NCBI RefSeq assembly: GCF_020400585.1
Contig: NZ_JAINVF010000009.1
Location: 205,770-269,769, forward strand
Source: Streptomyces sp. NK08204
Lineage (GTDB): Bacteria; Actinomycetota; Actinomycetes; Streptomycetales; Streptomycetaceae
Reading direction: 5' to 3'
Length of the DNA stretch: 64,000 nucleotides
Each line of letters opens with the position of its first letter. Position 1 is the first letter of the stretch. Position numbers and translations under genes: made by a program. Under the pieces are notes generated by a model, which was not told the origin of the DNA, did not search any database, and saw only the letters and a list, made by a program, of their open reading frames with translations. Below, in pieces: positions 34,301 to 43,021 of this stretch.

Positions 34301-34920
34301 GCGAAGGCGTCCAGGGCGTCGGGGCCGAGGCCCAGCTCCCGGCTGCGGGCGAGGACGGCGCGTACCTCGTCGGCGAAGCCGCGCGTGGTCAGGCAGGCCC
34401 GCAGTTCGTCCGGCCAGCGCACGTGCGTGAGGCCGAGCCGCTCCAGCTCGGGCTGTCCGGCGAGCAGGCCACGGACGGTGACGTCCTGTTCGGGGCCGGA
34501 GAGCAGGCGCAGCGGCTCGGCGAACAGGCGGCTGTCCTGGTGGGCGCGGAGCAGGGCATAGGCGTAGGAATGGAAGGTGGTGGCGCGGGGCGCGCGGGCG
34601 GCACCGATGCGCAGGGCCATGCGGTCGCGCAGGTCGACGGCGGCCTTGCGGCTGAACGTGAGCACCAGGAGGCGTTCCGGGTCGGCGCCGCGGGCGATGC
34701 GTGCGGCCACGGACTCGACCAGGGTTGTGGTCTTTCCGGTGCCGGGACCCGCGAGGACGAGCAGCGGTCCGGTGCGATGATCAACCACGGCACGCTGGGC
34801 GGCGTCCAGACGAGGGGGATCCACCCGCGTCGGCTGGGTACGGACCAGTCGGTAAGCGCCACGGCTCCCCTGCCGCACCGGGGGGTGCGGCAGGCGCCTG
34901 GTGGAGGAAGAGGTGCTCAC
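31381..34920 (-). CDS. adnA: AdnA-type helicase-nuclease subunit
   Basis: A protein of about 1179 residues. Walker A GPGTGKT is at 58-64, followed by DEYQDTDPAQ, GDPDQSIYTFRGAD and VHRAKGLEW. The C-terminal PD-(D/E)XK nuclease has GQMDRVE and VDFKTGK, bracketed by one cysteine in NTCALQW and three in CTHCAFRAAC, the iron-sulfur-type ligands of AddB/AdnA nucleases. AdnA pairs with AdnB for DNA end resection. A low-complexity Glu/Ala/Gln insert occurs about halfway. The GTG at 34920 is chosen; an ATG at 34965 is an alternative and neither has a strong ribosome-binding site. Confidence 0.92.
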   Translation of the reverse strand: MSTSSSTRRLPHPPVRQGSRGAYRLVRTQPTRVDPPRLDAAQRAVVDHRTGPLLVLAGPGTGKTTTLVESVAARIARGADPERLLVLTFSRKAAVDLRDRMALRIGAARAPRATTFHSYAYALLRAHQDSRLFAEPLRLLSGPEQDVTVRGLLAGQPELERLGLTHVRWPDELRACLTTRGFADEVRAVLARSRELGLGPDALDAFARRIGRPDWRAAAAFLAEYLDVLDLQGVIDYAELVHRAVLLARRPDTAARLAAQYDAVYVDEYQDTDPAQVRLLHTLAGGGRTLVAFGDPDQSIYTFRGADVNGILDFPAAFPRADGRPAPVEVLRVSRRSGAALLAATRLITQRMPLPRLPAAKVRAHREPAPVQDGGRVEVYTYPTSGTELDNIADILRRAHLEDGVPWSDMAVLVRAGSRTIPTLRRALTAAGVPLDIDGDDLPLRHEPAVAPLLTALRAVATAEARRFEETAQAEETAQAEEKGQAEEKGQAEEKAQGEETTPTDGTTPAEEGTRTTDTGEAPQAPGTEETPQTPGVAKAAQAPGVVEDAPVTDTAWLDAETALSLLASPLACMDTADLRRLGRALREEERAAGNPFPPPSDELLARALAEPERLAVHDPSYARGAQRLGALLRTARERLARGGTAEEALWDLWAGTPWPARLERAARRGGAAGRNADRDLDAVCALFATAARAEERIGGRGALNFLEEIAAEDIAADTLTRRAVRPDAVRLMTVHRAKGLEWRLVVVAGVQEGLWPDLRRRGSLLEADRIGRDGLAEPLTPGALLAEERRLFYVAATRARERLVVTAVKAPADDGDQPSRFLTELGVEPRDVTGRPRRPLSVAALVAELRATTVDPHASAALREAAARRLARLAALADEDGRPLVPSAHPYRWWGMFEPTESRVPLRHQDQPVVLSGSALDQLANTCALQWFLGREVKADAPATAAQGFGNVVHVLADEVASGRTAADLDVLMERLDSVWNALAFDAPWKSQQEKDNARLALERFLNWHVLDRTGRTPVASEHDFDVTLEAGGYHVRIRGQMDRVETDAEGRAYVVDFKTGKQAPSAAEVGRHPQLAVYQLAVREGAVDSVFDGVRPEPGGAELVHLRQGAAKRDGGDALPKVQAQEPPSGEWVGDLLATAAGKVLDERFTPTTGQHCTHCAFRAACSARPEGRQVVE

Positions 34921-35177
34921 GTGGTTCGCCGGTCCTGGTGGTCGTGCTGGTTGGCAGGCGGTCATGCGTACGAGGCGGTGGCCGCGGGGTGACGGAGACA
35001 CGCGCCGCCGACGCTACGCCGCCGCTCAGGCCGGAAGCAGGGCTTCCGGTTCATCCCTCGCGGCGCTCGGGCCACGCGTGTCCCACACCCCTCGAACGTA
35101 CGCCATGCCACGGAGATCCCCCTTGTCCCCCGAACGGGCTACAGGCTCCCCCCGGAGGCATGCAATGGCGGAAGCTG

Positions 35178-35564
35178 TCAGATGTGACCCTCCGCGCCCG
35201 CGCCGCCGTCCCATCGCGCCCGCGTCATGTCGAGCCGCGGCAGATGGCCCTCGGTGTTCCTGCCCGGTTCCTTCAGCGGCGTGCCCTCGGCGCGGTAGTG
35301 GGCGAGCGCGCGCAGCTCGTGCCCGGGGAGCAGCACCCCGTCGGCGCGCACGACCCGCCACCACGGCACGGCGCCCCCGTAGAGGGCCATCACCCGGCCG
35401 ACCTGGCGGGGCCCTCCCTCCTCCAGCCACTCGCTGACGTCGCCGTACGTCATGACCCGGCCGGGCGGAATCCGCTCGGCGGCCTCGAGGACCCGCTCGG
35501 CGTACTCGGGCAGGGCGTCCGCGTACCTCTCGCGGGTGTCCTCGGCAGGACTCTGCTCGCTCAT
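35178..35564 (-). CDS. Alkyltransferase-like (ATL) DNA repair protein
   Basis: A 128-residue MGMT-fold protein. It has the PGRVMTYGDVSEWL helix-turn-helix and the GRVMALYGG segment of the family. The active site, PCHR in true alkyltransferases and PWHR in classical ATLs, reads PWWR here (VPWWRVVRADG). The catalytic cysteine is gone, so it cannot transfer alkyl groups. It should recognise O6-alkylguanine and flag it for excision repair. The ATG at 35564 gives the family length. It is divergent from the flippase-like gene and follows adnA-adnB in the strand order. Confidence 0.86.
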   Translation of the reverse strand: MSEQSPAEDTRERYADALPEYAERVLEAAERIPPGRVMTYGDVSEWLEEGGPRQVGRVMALYGGAVPWWRVVRADGVLLPGHELRALAHYRAEGTPLKEPGRNTEGHLPRLDMTRARWDGGAGAEGHI

Positions 35565-35749
35565 TCGTCCCATCCTGCCGTACCTCACCGACGGCGAGGC
35601 GGGAGCGGTCGGGGGCGGCCCCTCGCTCCTCGGCGGGGCTTGCGGCAGACTTTCCGACCCCGCATCTGCACCCTGATGCCCGCAGGTGTCGGCGGGGCAT
35701 GCCACCATCGTGCGGGCGGTGACTGGTGATACGAGACCAAGAAGAGACG

Positions 35750-38635
35750 ATGAAGCAGCAGGGCGTGCACTCCGAAGGCGCGGCGGGCACCTCTGACGCC
35801 GCCGCGCGCCCCGGCACCGCCCGCGCGGGCCAGGGCGACGACACCGGTACGGACCAGGAGGACACCGGCACGTCCCGGGAGGGCGGCACCGGCACACACG
35901 GGGACGACAGCGCACCCGCGTGTCAGAACGACAGCGCGCGCGGGCGCGACAGCGTCCCCACGCGCGCGCGTGGGGACGCCGGCGCGACGGCGCACGGCGG
36001 CACCGACCCGCGCCCTGGGCACGGTCCGGGCGTCGGCGACCCGCACGCCGACGAGGTCGAGAGCGACGAACCACTGCTCCCCGCGCGCGTGCACCGCCCC
36101 TCCGATCTCATGCGGCTCCTGGTGGGTGTGCTGGCGATCGGCGTGCTGCTCGCGATCGCCGCGTTCGCGCACGGCACCACCTCGGGCCTGGAACAGGACA
36201 TCAACAAGGGCACCGGTCAGGCCCCCGATCTGCTCATCAAGATCGCCGGACTGGCGTCCAGCATCGCGATCCTCCTGGTGCCGGTGGCCTTCGCGATCGA
36301 ACGGCTGATCAAACGGGACGGGCTGCGCATCGCCGACGGAGTCCTCGCGGCCGTGCTGGCCCACGGGGTCACCCTCGCCACCGATCTCTGGGTCGCGCGT
36401 GCCGCGCCCGGCTCCATCCAGGAGGCGCTCACCCAGCCCTCCCCGGGCGACGTCCATGCACTCACCGACCCCGTGCACGGCTACCTGGCGCCCGTGATCG
36501 CCTACATGACGGCCGTCGGCATGTCCCGCAGACCCAGGTGGCGCGCGGTGCTGTGGATCGTGCTGCTGCTCGACGCGTTCTCGATGCTGGTCACGGGCTA
36601 CACGACCCCCTTCTCGATCATCCTGACGGTGCTGATCGGCTGGACCGTCGCCTACGGCACGCTGTACGCGGTCGGCTCCCCCAATGCGCGGCCCACGGGG
36701 CAGACGCTGCTGGCGGGTTTGAGGCATGTCGGCTTCCGTCCGGTCGGTGCCCCCCGCGAGGAGGTCACGGACGCGGAGAACGGCGACCGCGGCAGGCGCT
36801 ACTTCGTCACCCTGGAGGACGGCCCGCCGCTGGACGTCACGGTCGTCGACCGGGAGCAGCAGGCCCAGGGCTTCTTCTACCGCGCGTGGCGCAACCTGAC
36901 CCTGCGGGGCTTCGCCACCCGCTCCAGCCTCCAGTCGCTGCGCCAGGCGCTGGAGCAGGAGGCGCTGCTGGCGTATGCGGCGATCGCCGCGGGCGCCAAC
37001 GCACCCAAGTTGATCGCGACCTCCGAACTCGGTCCCGACGCGGTGATGCTCGTCTACGAGCACACCGGCGGGCGCACGCTGGACTCACTGGCCGACGACG
37101 AGATCACCGACGAGTTGCTGCGCAACACCTGGCACCAGGTGCGGGCGCTCCAGTCGCGGCGCATCGCGCACCGCCGGCTGGCCGGTGACGCAATCCTGGT
37201 GGATCGTTCCGGCAATGTGATCCTCACCGAGCTGCGCGGCGGCGAGATCGCGGCCGGTGACCTGCTGCTGCGCATGGACGTGGCCCAGTTGGTCACCACG
37301 CTCGGCCTGCGGGTGGGGGCGGAGCGGGCCGTGGCCTCGGCGGTCGGGGTGCTCGGCCCGGACGCGGTCGCGAACTGCCTGCCGATGCTCCAGCCGATCG
37401 CGTTGACGCGCTCCACGCGCGCGACGCTGCGCCGACTGGCCCGGGAACGCGCCCAGCGCGAGCGGGAGGCGGTGCTGGAAGCGTCCCGGCAGGCCAGGCT
37501 GGCCCGCCTGGAGGAAGCGCCCGAGGCGACCCGGACCGCGCTCGAGAAACCCGACAAGAAGACGATCCGCGCGGAGCAGCGCGCGGAGAAGCGGGCCATC
37601 GACGAAGCCATCGAAGAGGCCCGCGAGGAGGACCTGCTCACGCAGATCCGGCACCAGGTGCTGCGGATCAGGCCCCAGGCCCCCGTGGAGCCGGCCCGCC
37701 TGGAGCGGGTGCGCCCGCGCACGCTGATCAGCTTCATCGCCGGCGCGATCGGCGCGTACTTCCTGCTGACCCAGCTCACCCACATCGAGTTCGGCACGCT
37801 GTTCGCGCAGGCCCAGTGGGGCTGGGTGGTGGCGGCGGTGCTGTTCTCCGCGCTCAGTTACGTCGCTGCCGCGATGGCACTGCTGGGGTTCGTGCCCGAG
37901 CGGGTGCCGTTCCCGAGGACGGTGGCCGCGCAGGTCGCCGGATCGTTCGTGAAGATCGTGGCGCCGGCCGCCGTCGGCGGTGTGGCCCTCAACACGCGGT
38001 TCCTGCAGCGCGCGGGCGTACGCCCTGGGCTCGCGGTGGCGAGCGTCGGCGCGTCACAGCTGTTCGGGCTCGGCGCCCACATCCTGATGCTGTTGTCCTT
38101 CGGCTACCTGACCGGCACCGAGAAGACGCCGTCGCTGTCGCCGTCCCGGACGGTCATCGCAGGTCTGCTGACCGTGGCGGTCCTGGTGCTCGTCATCACC
38201 TCGGTGCCGTTCCTGCGGAAATTCCTCGTCACGCGCGTGCGATCGCTGTTCGCGGGTGTCGTACCGCGCATGCTCGACGTGCTGCAGCGACCGCAGAAGC
38301 TGATCACCGGTATCGGCGGGATGCTCCTGCTGACCGCCTGCTTCGTGATGTGCCTGGACGCCTCCATCCGGGCCTTCGGCGACGGCACGGCCACGCTGAG
38401 CATCGCCAGTGTGGCCGTGGTCTTCCTCGCCGGAAACGCCCTCGGTTCCGCGGCCCCGACGCCGGGCGGCGTGGGTGCCGTGGAGGCGAGCCTGACCCTC
38501 GGTCTGATCGCCGTCGGCCTCCCCAAGGAGGTCGCCGCCCCGGCCGTCCTCCTGTACCGGCTGCTGACCCTGTGGCTGCCGGTGCTGCCGGGATGGCTGG
38601 CCTTCAACCACCTCACCCGCAAGGGAGCCCTGTAG
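35750..38635 (+). CDS. Large membrane protein: kinase-like domain plus LPG-synthase/YbhN-type flippase domain
   Basis: A 961-residue protein. A disordered, charged N-terminus of about 110 residues is followed by about six hydrophobic segments (LLVGVLAIGVLLAIAAFA first). A soluble middle part (about 290-580) resembles a protein-kinase-like fold with LVYEHTGGRTLDSL and a long basic coiled coil (about 545-625). The C-terminal eight or so segments match the LPG synthase transmembrane/YbhN family, with FVKIVAPAAVGGVALNTRFL and NALGSAAPTPGGVGAVEASL. That family flips or synthesises lipids at the membrane. The substrate is unknown. The ATG at 35750 has a GAAGAGA site; a GTG at 35726 is possible. Confidence 0.82.
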   Translation: MKQQGVHSEGAAGTSDAAARPGTARAGQGDDTGTDQEDTGTSREGGTGTHGDDSAPACQNDSARGRDSVPTRARGDAGATAHGGTDPRPGHGPGVGDPHADEVESDEPLLPARVHRPSDLMRLLVGVLAIGVLLAIAAFAHGTTSGLEQDINKGTGQAPDLLIKIAGLASSIAILLVPVAFAIERLIKRDGLRIADGVLAAVLAHGVTLATDLWVARAAPGSIQEALTQPSPGDVHALTDPVHGYLAPVIAYMTAVGMSRRPRWRAVLWIVLLLDAFSMLVTGYTTPFSIILTVLIGWTVAYGTLYAVGSPNARPTGQTLLAGLRHVGFRPVGAPREEVTDAENGDRGRRYFVTLEDGPPLDVTVVDREQQAQGFFYRAWRNLTLRGFATRSSLQSLRQALEQEALLAYAAIAAGANAPKLIATSELGPDAVMLVYEHTGGRTLDSLADDEITDELLRNTWHQVRALQSRRIAHRRLAGDAILVDRSGNVILTELRGGEIAAGDLLLRMDVAQLVTTLGLRVGAERAVASAVGVLGPDAVANCLPMLQPIALTRSTRATLRRLARERAQREREAVLEASRQARLARLEEAPEATRTALEKPDKKTIRAEQRAEKRAIDEAIEEAREEDLLTQIRHQVLRIRPQAPVEPARLERVRPRTLISFIAGAIGAYFLLTQLTHIEFGTLFAQAQWGWVVAAVLFSALSYVAAAMALLGFVPERVPFPRTVAAQVAGSFVKIVAPAAVGGVALNTRFLQRAGVRPGLAVASVGASQLFGLGAHILMLLSFGYLTGTEKTPSLSPSRTVIAGLLTVAVLVLVITSVPFLRKFLVTRVRSLFAGVVPRMLDVLQRPQKLITGIGGMLLLTACFVMCLDASIRAFGDGTATLSIASVAVVFLAGNALGSAAPTPGGVGAVEASLTLGLIAVGLPKEVAAPAVLLYRLLTLWLPVLPGWLAFNHLTRKGAL

Positions 38636-38735
38636 CAGCCCGCCGCGAGAACCGCCTCCGGCCGCGTGGCGGCGGACGTACCTCGTACGGCCCGCGCCCC
38701 GCGCGTCCCGGCGTGCGCGGCTCCAGGATGGGAGC

Positions 38736-40280
38736 ATGGCGAACCCCTCCCGGCTGCGGGCCGCAGCGCTGACCACCGCCGCCGTGCTGCTGTCCGCGCT
38801 GCTCGCCGGATGCAGCGACGACGCCAAGGACAGTGACCTGGCCGCGCAGAAGCTGGACTGGAAGGACTGCCCGGCCCCCTCCGAGGCGGAGGGCAGCGGC
38901 AGCGCCCCGTCCCCGCTGCCGAACGGCACCAAGTGGCAGTGCGCCACCATGAAGGCGCCTCTCGACTGGAGCAGGCCCAAGGGCGACACCATCGGCATCG
39001 CCCTCATCCGCGCCAGGGCCAGCGGTGAGGCGGGCAAGCGGATCGGCTCCCTCGTGTTCAACTTCGGCGGCCCGGGCGGCAGCGGCATCACCGCGCTGCC
39101 CGCGTTCGCCGCCGACTACGCCACCCTGCGCACCCGCTACGACCTGGTCAGCTTCGACCCGCGCGGAGTCGGGCGCAGCGCGCCGGTGAAGTGCGAGAGC
39201 GACAGCCAGCTGGACGCGTACTTCCAGCAGGACGGGACGCCCGACGACAGCGCCGAGCGCACTCAGCTGCTCAACCGCACCAAGCAGTTCAACGCTGCCT
39301 GCAAGAAGCACTCCAAGAGGGTCCTGTCGCATGTGCGCACCACCGATGCGGCCCGAGACATGGATCTGATGCGCCAGGTCCTCGGCGACGACAAGCTGCA
39401 CTACTTCGGCATCTCCTACGGCACCGAACTCGGCGGCGTCTACGCCCACCTGTTCCCCAGGCACGTCGGGCGGGCCGTCCTCGACGCCGTGGTCGATCCC
39501 ACGCAGAACCCGGAGCAGAGCGCGCTCGGACAGGCCAAGGGTTTCCAGCTCGCGCTCGACAACTTCGCCCGGGACTGCACGTCGAAGGTCACCGAATGCC
39601 CGGTCGGTGACACCGCCCAGGACGTGAAGAACCGCATCGCCAAACTGCTGGCCGACCTGGAGAAGAAACCGATCCCCGGCCTCCCCCCGCGCGAGCTGAC
39701 CCAGACGGCCGCGACCAACGGGATTGCGCAGTCCCTGTACTCGAAGGACTTCTGGGAGTACCTCACCGAGGGGCTTGAAGAGGCGTACAACGGTGACGGC
39801 AAGATCCTGATGCTGCTGTCCGACGCGATGAACGGCCGCAGTGAGAACGGCGAGTACAGCAACATCACCGCGGCGAACATCGCGATCAATTGCGCCGACG
39901 AGAAACAGCGCTACACGGCGGACTTCGTGCAGCAGAAGCTGCCCGAGTTCCGTGCCGCCTCCCCGCTGTTCGGGGACTTCCTGGCCTGGGGCATGGTCAG
40001 CTGCACCGACTGGGCCGTGCCGGGCGCCGCGGACCACCCCGACGTCAGCGCACCAGGGGCGGCGCCCATCCTCGTCGTCGGAAACACCGGCGACCCCGCC
40101 ACCCCGTACGAGGGCGCGCAGAAGATGGTGGACGCGCTCGGCAAGGGCGTCGCCGTCGAGCTGACCTACAAGGGACAGGGGCACGGCGCGTACGACAGCA
40201 AGAACACGTGCGTGCGGGGCGTGGTGGACGGCTATCTGCTGGAGGGGAAGGTGCCGAGGGCCGGTACGGTCTGCTCCTGA
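38736..40280 (+). CDS. Secreted lipoprotein alpha/beta hydrolase (tripeptidyl aminopeptidase type)
   Basis: A 514-residue S33-type serine hydrolase. It has a lipoprotein signal peptide with lipobox LLAGC (Cys26). The oxyanion segment is FNFGGPGGSG, the nucleophile Ser227 sits in GISYG, and the C-terminal TAP-like part has VVGNTGDPATPY and the histidine in GQGHGAYDS. This is the SlpD/SlpE and tripeptidyl aminopeptidase group of Streptomyces, which removes peptides from the N-termini of exported proteins. A close paralogue follows at 40460. Confidence 0.9.
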   Translation: MANPSRLRAAALTTAAVLLSALLAGCSDDAKDSDLAAQKLDWKDCPAPSEAEGSGSAPSPLPNGTKWQCATMKAPLDWSRPKGDTIGIALIRARASGEAGKRIGSLVFNFGGPGGSGITALPAFAADYATLRTRYDLVSFDPRGVGRSAPVKCESDSQLDAYFQQDGTPDDSAERTQLLNRTKQFNAACKKHSKRVLSHVRTTDAARDMDLMRQVLGDDKLHYFGISYGTELGGVYAHLFPRHVGRAVLDAVVDPTQNPEQSALGQAKGFQLALDNFARDCTSKVTECPVGDTAQDVKNRIAKLLADLEKKPIPGLPPRELTQTAATNGIAQSLYSKDFWEYLTEGLEEAYNGDGKILMLLSDAMNGRSENGEYSNITAANIAINCADEKQRYTADFVQQKLPEFRAASPLFGDFLAWGMVSCTDWAVPGAADHPDVSAPGAAPILVVGNTGDPATPYEGAQKMVDALGKGVAVELTYKGQGHGAYDSKNTCVRGVVDGYLLEGKVPRAGTVCS

Positions 40281-40459
40281 TCCCCGCATTCGCACACAAT
40301 TCCCCCCGTCTGAGGAATTCCGCCGAACCATCCCAAGAGCCCAGCGAATCCCCAGGTCACAGCGTTATCCACAGGCTGTCACGGGCTGTGTTCCGGCGGC
40401 CTACGATGGCCTCATCGCTCGCCGCGGACGAGATGCGGGGGGCCCGTGAGGGGGTGCGC

Positions 40460-42010
40460 ATGTCTCGATTCCCGCGGTGGTTGGCTGCCGCGACGACGGC
40501 GCTGCTGGTGGCCGGGTGCGGCGGTGGCTCGTCCGGTGGGGGCAGCGGCGAGAACAAGGCGGCCGGTGACCGGTCCACTTCCCCGTCGGCCGCAGCGTCC
40601 GCCATGCGAGCCCTCCCCTCCTCACTCACCGGGCAGCGCCTCGACTGGCACCGCTGCAAGGCCACGGCGGACTCGGACGCGCCGGGCGACGACTGGCGGT
40701 GCGCGACGCTGAAGGTGCCGCTGGACTGGTCGAGGCCGGACGGCAAGACGATCGGGCTCGCCCTCATCCGCGCCCGGGCGACCGGCGGCGACCGGATCGG
40801 CTCGCTCATGTTCGACTTCGGTGGCCCCGGCGCCTCGGGCGTGTCGATGATGCCGTACTACGCGGCCACCACCGCCAAGCTCCAGGAGCGCTACGACCTG
40901 GTGAGCTGGGACCCGCGCGGGGTCGGCGCCAGCGAGGGCGTCCGCTGCCGGAGCGACCGGGAGATCGCGGCCAGGGAGGACGTGGACGCCACCCCGGACA
41001 CCCCGGCCGAGGAGCAGGCGTACTTCCAGGACTCCGCCGACTTCGGCAAGGGTTGTCAGAAGGCCGCCGGGCCACTGCTGGCCCACGTGTCGACCGCCGA
41101 CACCGCACGCGACATGGACCTGATGCGCCAGGTCCTCGGTGACGGCAAGCTGCACTACTTCGGCATCTCCTACGGCACCGAACTCGGCGGCGTCTACGCC
41201 CACCTGTTCCCCAGGCACGTCGGGCGGGCCGTCCTCGACGCCGTGGTCGACCCGACGGCGGACGCGGTGGGTCACGCCGAGAACCAGGCCCGCGGCTTCC
41301 AGCGGGCCCTGAACGACTATCTGAAGTCCACGGGCCAGGACCCGGAGCAGGGCTCGCGGAAGATCGCGGACCTGCTGCGGCGGATCGATGCCCGGCCGCT
41401 GCCGACGTCGTCCGGGCGGAAGCTGACCGAGACGCTCGCGGTCACCGGGATCGTGCTGCCGCTGTACAGCGAGTCGAGCTGGCCTACGCTGACGAGCGCG
41501 CTGAAGTCGGCACAGCAGGGCGACGGTTCACGGCTGCTGGCACTCGCGGACCAGTACAACGAGCGGGACTCCGCGGGGCACTACGGCACCACGAGCCACG
41601 CCCAACGGGTCATATCGTGCCTGGACGACCGGCAGCGGCCCACCCTGACGGAGACGAAGAAGCTGCTGCCGCAGATCAGACAGATCTCGCCGGTCTTCGG
41701 GAACTTCCTGGGCTGGGACACGGCCGGCTGGTGCCACGACTGGCCGGTACCGGGCCAGTACGACACCCCCGAGGTCAGCGCCCCCGGTGCGGCGCCGATC
41801 CTGCTGGTCGGCAACACCGGGGACCCGGCCACCCCCTACGAGGGCGCCCGCAGGATGGCCGACGAGCTGGGCAAGGGCGTCGGTATCGAACTCACCTGGA
41901 AGGGCGAGGGACACGGGGCGTACGGCAGCGGCAGCGACTGCGTCGACTCGACGGTGAACGCGTACCTGTTGGACGGCACGGTGCCGGCGGACGGCAAGGT
42001 CTGTTCCTGA
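40460..42010 (+). CDS. Secreted lipoprotein alpha/beta hydrolase, paralogue
   Basis: A 516-residue paralogue of the preceding gene. Lipobox Cys is residue 20 (LLVAGC). The oxyanion motif is FDFGGPGASG, the nucleophile Ser237 lies in GISYG, and the end has LVGNTGDPATPY and GEGHGAYGS. The ATG at 40460 has GAGGGGG upstream, and its own 179-nt intergenic region suggests a separate promoter. A 105-nt block around the nucleophile is identical to the neighbour even at silent positions, unlike the flanks, a sign of gene conversion. Confidence 0.9.
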   Translation: MSRFPRWLAAATTALLVAGCGGGSSGGGSGENKAAGDRSTSPSAAASAMRALPSSLTGQRLDWHRCKATADSDAPGDDWRCATLKVPLDWSRPDGKTIGLALIRARATGGDRIGSLMFDFGGPGASGVSMMPYYAATTAKLQERYDLVSWDPRGVGASEGVRCRSDREIAAREDVDATPDTPAEEQAYFQDSADFGKGCQKAAGPLLAHVSTADTARDMDLMRQVLGDGKLHYFGISYGTELGGVYAHLFPRHVGRAVLDAVVDPTADAVGHAENQARGFQRALNDYLKSTGQDPEQGSRKIADLLRRIDARPLPTSSGRKLTETLAVTGIVLPLYSESSWPTLTSALKSAQQGDGSRLLALADQYNERDSAGHYGTTSHAQRVISCLDDRQRPTLTETKKLLPQIRQISPVFGNFLGWDTAGWCHDWPVPGQYDTPEVSAPGAAPILLVGNTGDPATPYEGARRMADELGKGVGIELTWKGEGHGAYGSGSDCVDSTVNAYLLDGTVPADGKVCS

Positions 42011-42032
42011 ACGCGACGGGGCACACGCAGCT

Positions 42033-42437
42033 TCACAGCAAGGCGATCTGCCAGACGAGGAGCAGCGTGCTCAGCACCGCGGTGAAGATGGCACCGCGGA
42101 GCGTGGCGCCCAGGCCGCCGTAGGGATCCATCGGGCTGTAGGGACTGTCCAGGGAGACGAGGACGGTCATCGAGGAGCCGAGGTCGGCGGGTCGGCCGAA
42201 GCTCGCGTTGGCGATCTCGGCCTCGTAGCGCTTCCCGTCGATGTGGTAACGGACGACCGGCGTGAGGAGGTACGCGCCCGGCTTTCCGCTCTCGGTGGCG
42301 CGGTTGTCGATCACCTCGGCCGACAGCTCGAGCGCCGTCGGCCGAATCTGCCGGAGCGTCACATTGTTCCGTAGTTCGCGCGCCATGGTGACGAGCGATG
42401 CCACGAGTACTCCTGCTGTCACCAACACCCACACCAT
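42033..42437 (-). CDS. DUF3592-like small membrane protein
   Basis: A 134-residue protein. An N-terminal membrane segment (VLVTAGVLVASLVTM) is followed by a beta-rich extracytoplasmic domain with YLLTPVVRYHIDGKRYEAEI, and a second membrane segment at the C-terminus (IFTAVLSTLLLVWQIALL). This is the DUF3592 layout. Function unknown. The ATG at 42437 lacks a ribosome-binding site, so leaderless translation is possible. It converges on the hydrolase genes and is the last core gene before the accessory island. Confidence 0.72.
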   Translation of the reverse strand: MVWVLVTAGVLVASLVTMARELRNNVTLRQIRPTALELSAEVIDNRATESGKPGAYLLTPVVRYHIDGKRYEAEIANASFGRPADLGSSMTVLVSLDSPYSPMDPYGGLGATLRGAIFTAVLSTLLLVWQIALL

Positions 42438-42485
42438 GGGGCATCTATAGCGCACCGGGGAGAGCCGGCCAACGGGCAACGACAC

Positions 42486-42566
42486 AAGCCCATGGCGTCT
42501 GAACTGGTCAGAGTCGTGGGCTCCTCAGTCGTGCTGGTCAGCCGGAGTGCCGATCAGCAGACCGGC
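42486..42566. repeat. Left flanking repeat of the island (attL-like)
   Basis: An 81-nt sequence matching 49284-49365. The first 37 nt differ at only three positions and form the same hairpin (42487-42522). The best exact core is about 10 nt, CTGGTCAGAG. Ancient att site or duplicated terminator are both possible. Confidence 0.6.
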
Positions 42567-42609
42567 AAGTCAGGGCACGTGTGGCCTGACCTGCGGATCT
42601 CCCTCGTTC

Positions 42610-42855
42610 TCACCCATCCGGGGCCGTCGTGGGGCCGTCAACGGTGTCAGGGCCGTCCGCGAAGGCCCGGTTCACCGCCGTCCGGGTCCGCTTCTCGCTG
42701 CTGGGCATCAGATGCGTATACGTCCGCAGTGTGAAGCCCGGATCGTGGTGTCCCAGGTACTCGGACAGAGCCTTGACGCTCTCCCCCGCATCCAGCAGGA
42801 CGGACGCATAGAAGTGCCTCAGCGCGTGCATTCCGCTCGCTCGACCGCGAGGGTC
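42610..42855 (-). pseudogene. 3' fragment of a tyrosine-family site-specific integrase
   Basis: About 80 residues of an integrase C-terminus survive. The catalytic LRH (ALRHFYAS), GHH (YLGHHDPGF) and the nucleophile-containing YTHLM are all visible, and the tail runs TRTAVNRAFADG. The N-terminal core-binding domain is missing; the frame upstream of about 42855 no longer reads as integrase. The stop is 44 nt from the left flanking repeat, the normal int-att spacing of integrative elements. Confidence 0.8.
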
Positions 42856-43021
42856 CCGCGCCACGCTCCTGCAGAGTTCCTACGGGCATGGCGACGCGTT
42901 GACCGATGTCCTCGGCTCTCTCCAGCTCCTCGGAGTGTCCGGCAGGATCACGGACTTGAGATCTTCCGGCCGTTGCTCGTTCCAGGTTCCATGTGAGAAC
43001 GCTGACCCCTAGCATCCTCGC

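Noticed and set aside
31438..34992. Plus-strand open frame spanning almost the whole adnA gene
   Set aside because: Antisense shadow of a gene with intact helicase and nuclease motifs.
40375..40383. Perfect TTATCCACA DnaA box upstream of the second hydrolase gene
   Set aside because: A single isolated 9-mer without neighbours or a replication gene; likely chance or a minor titration site.
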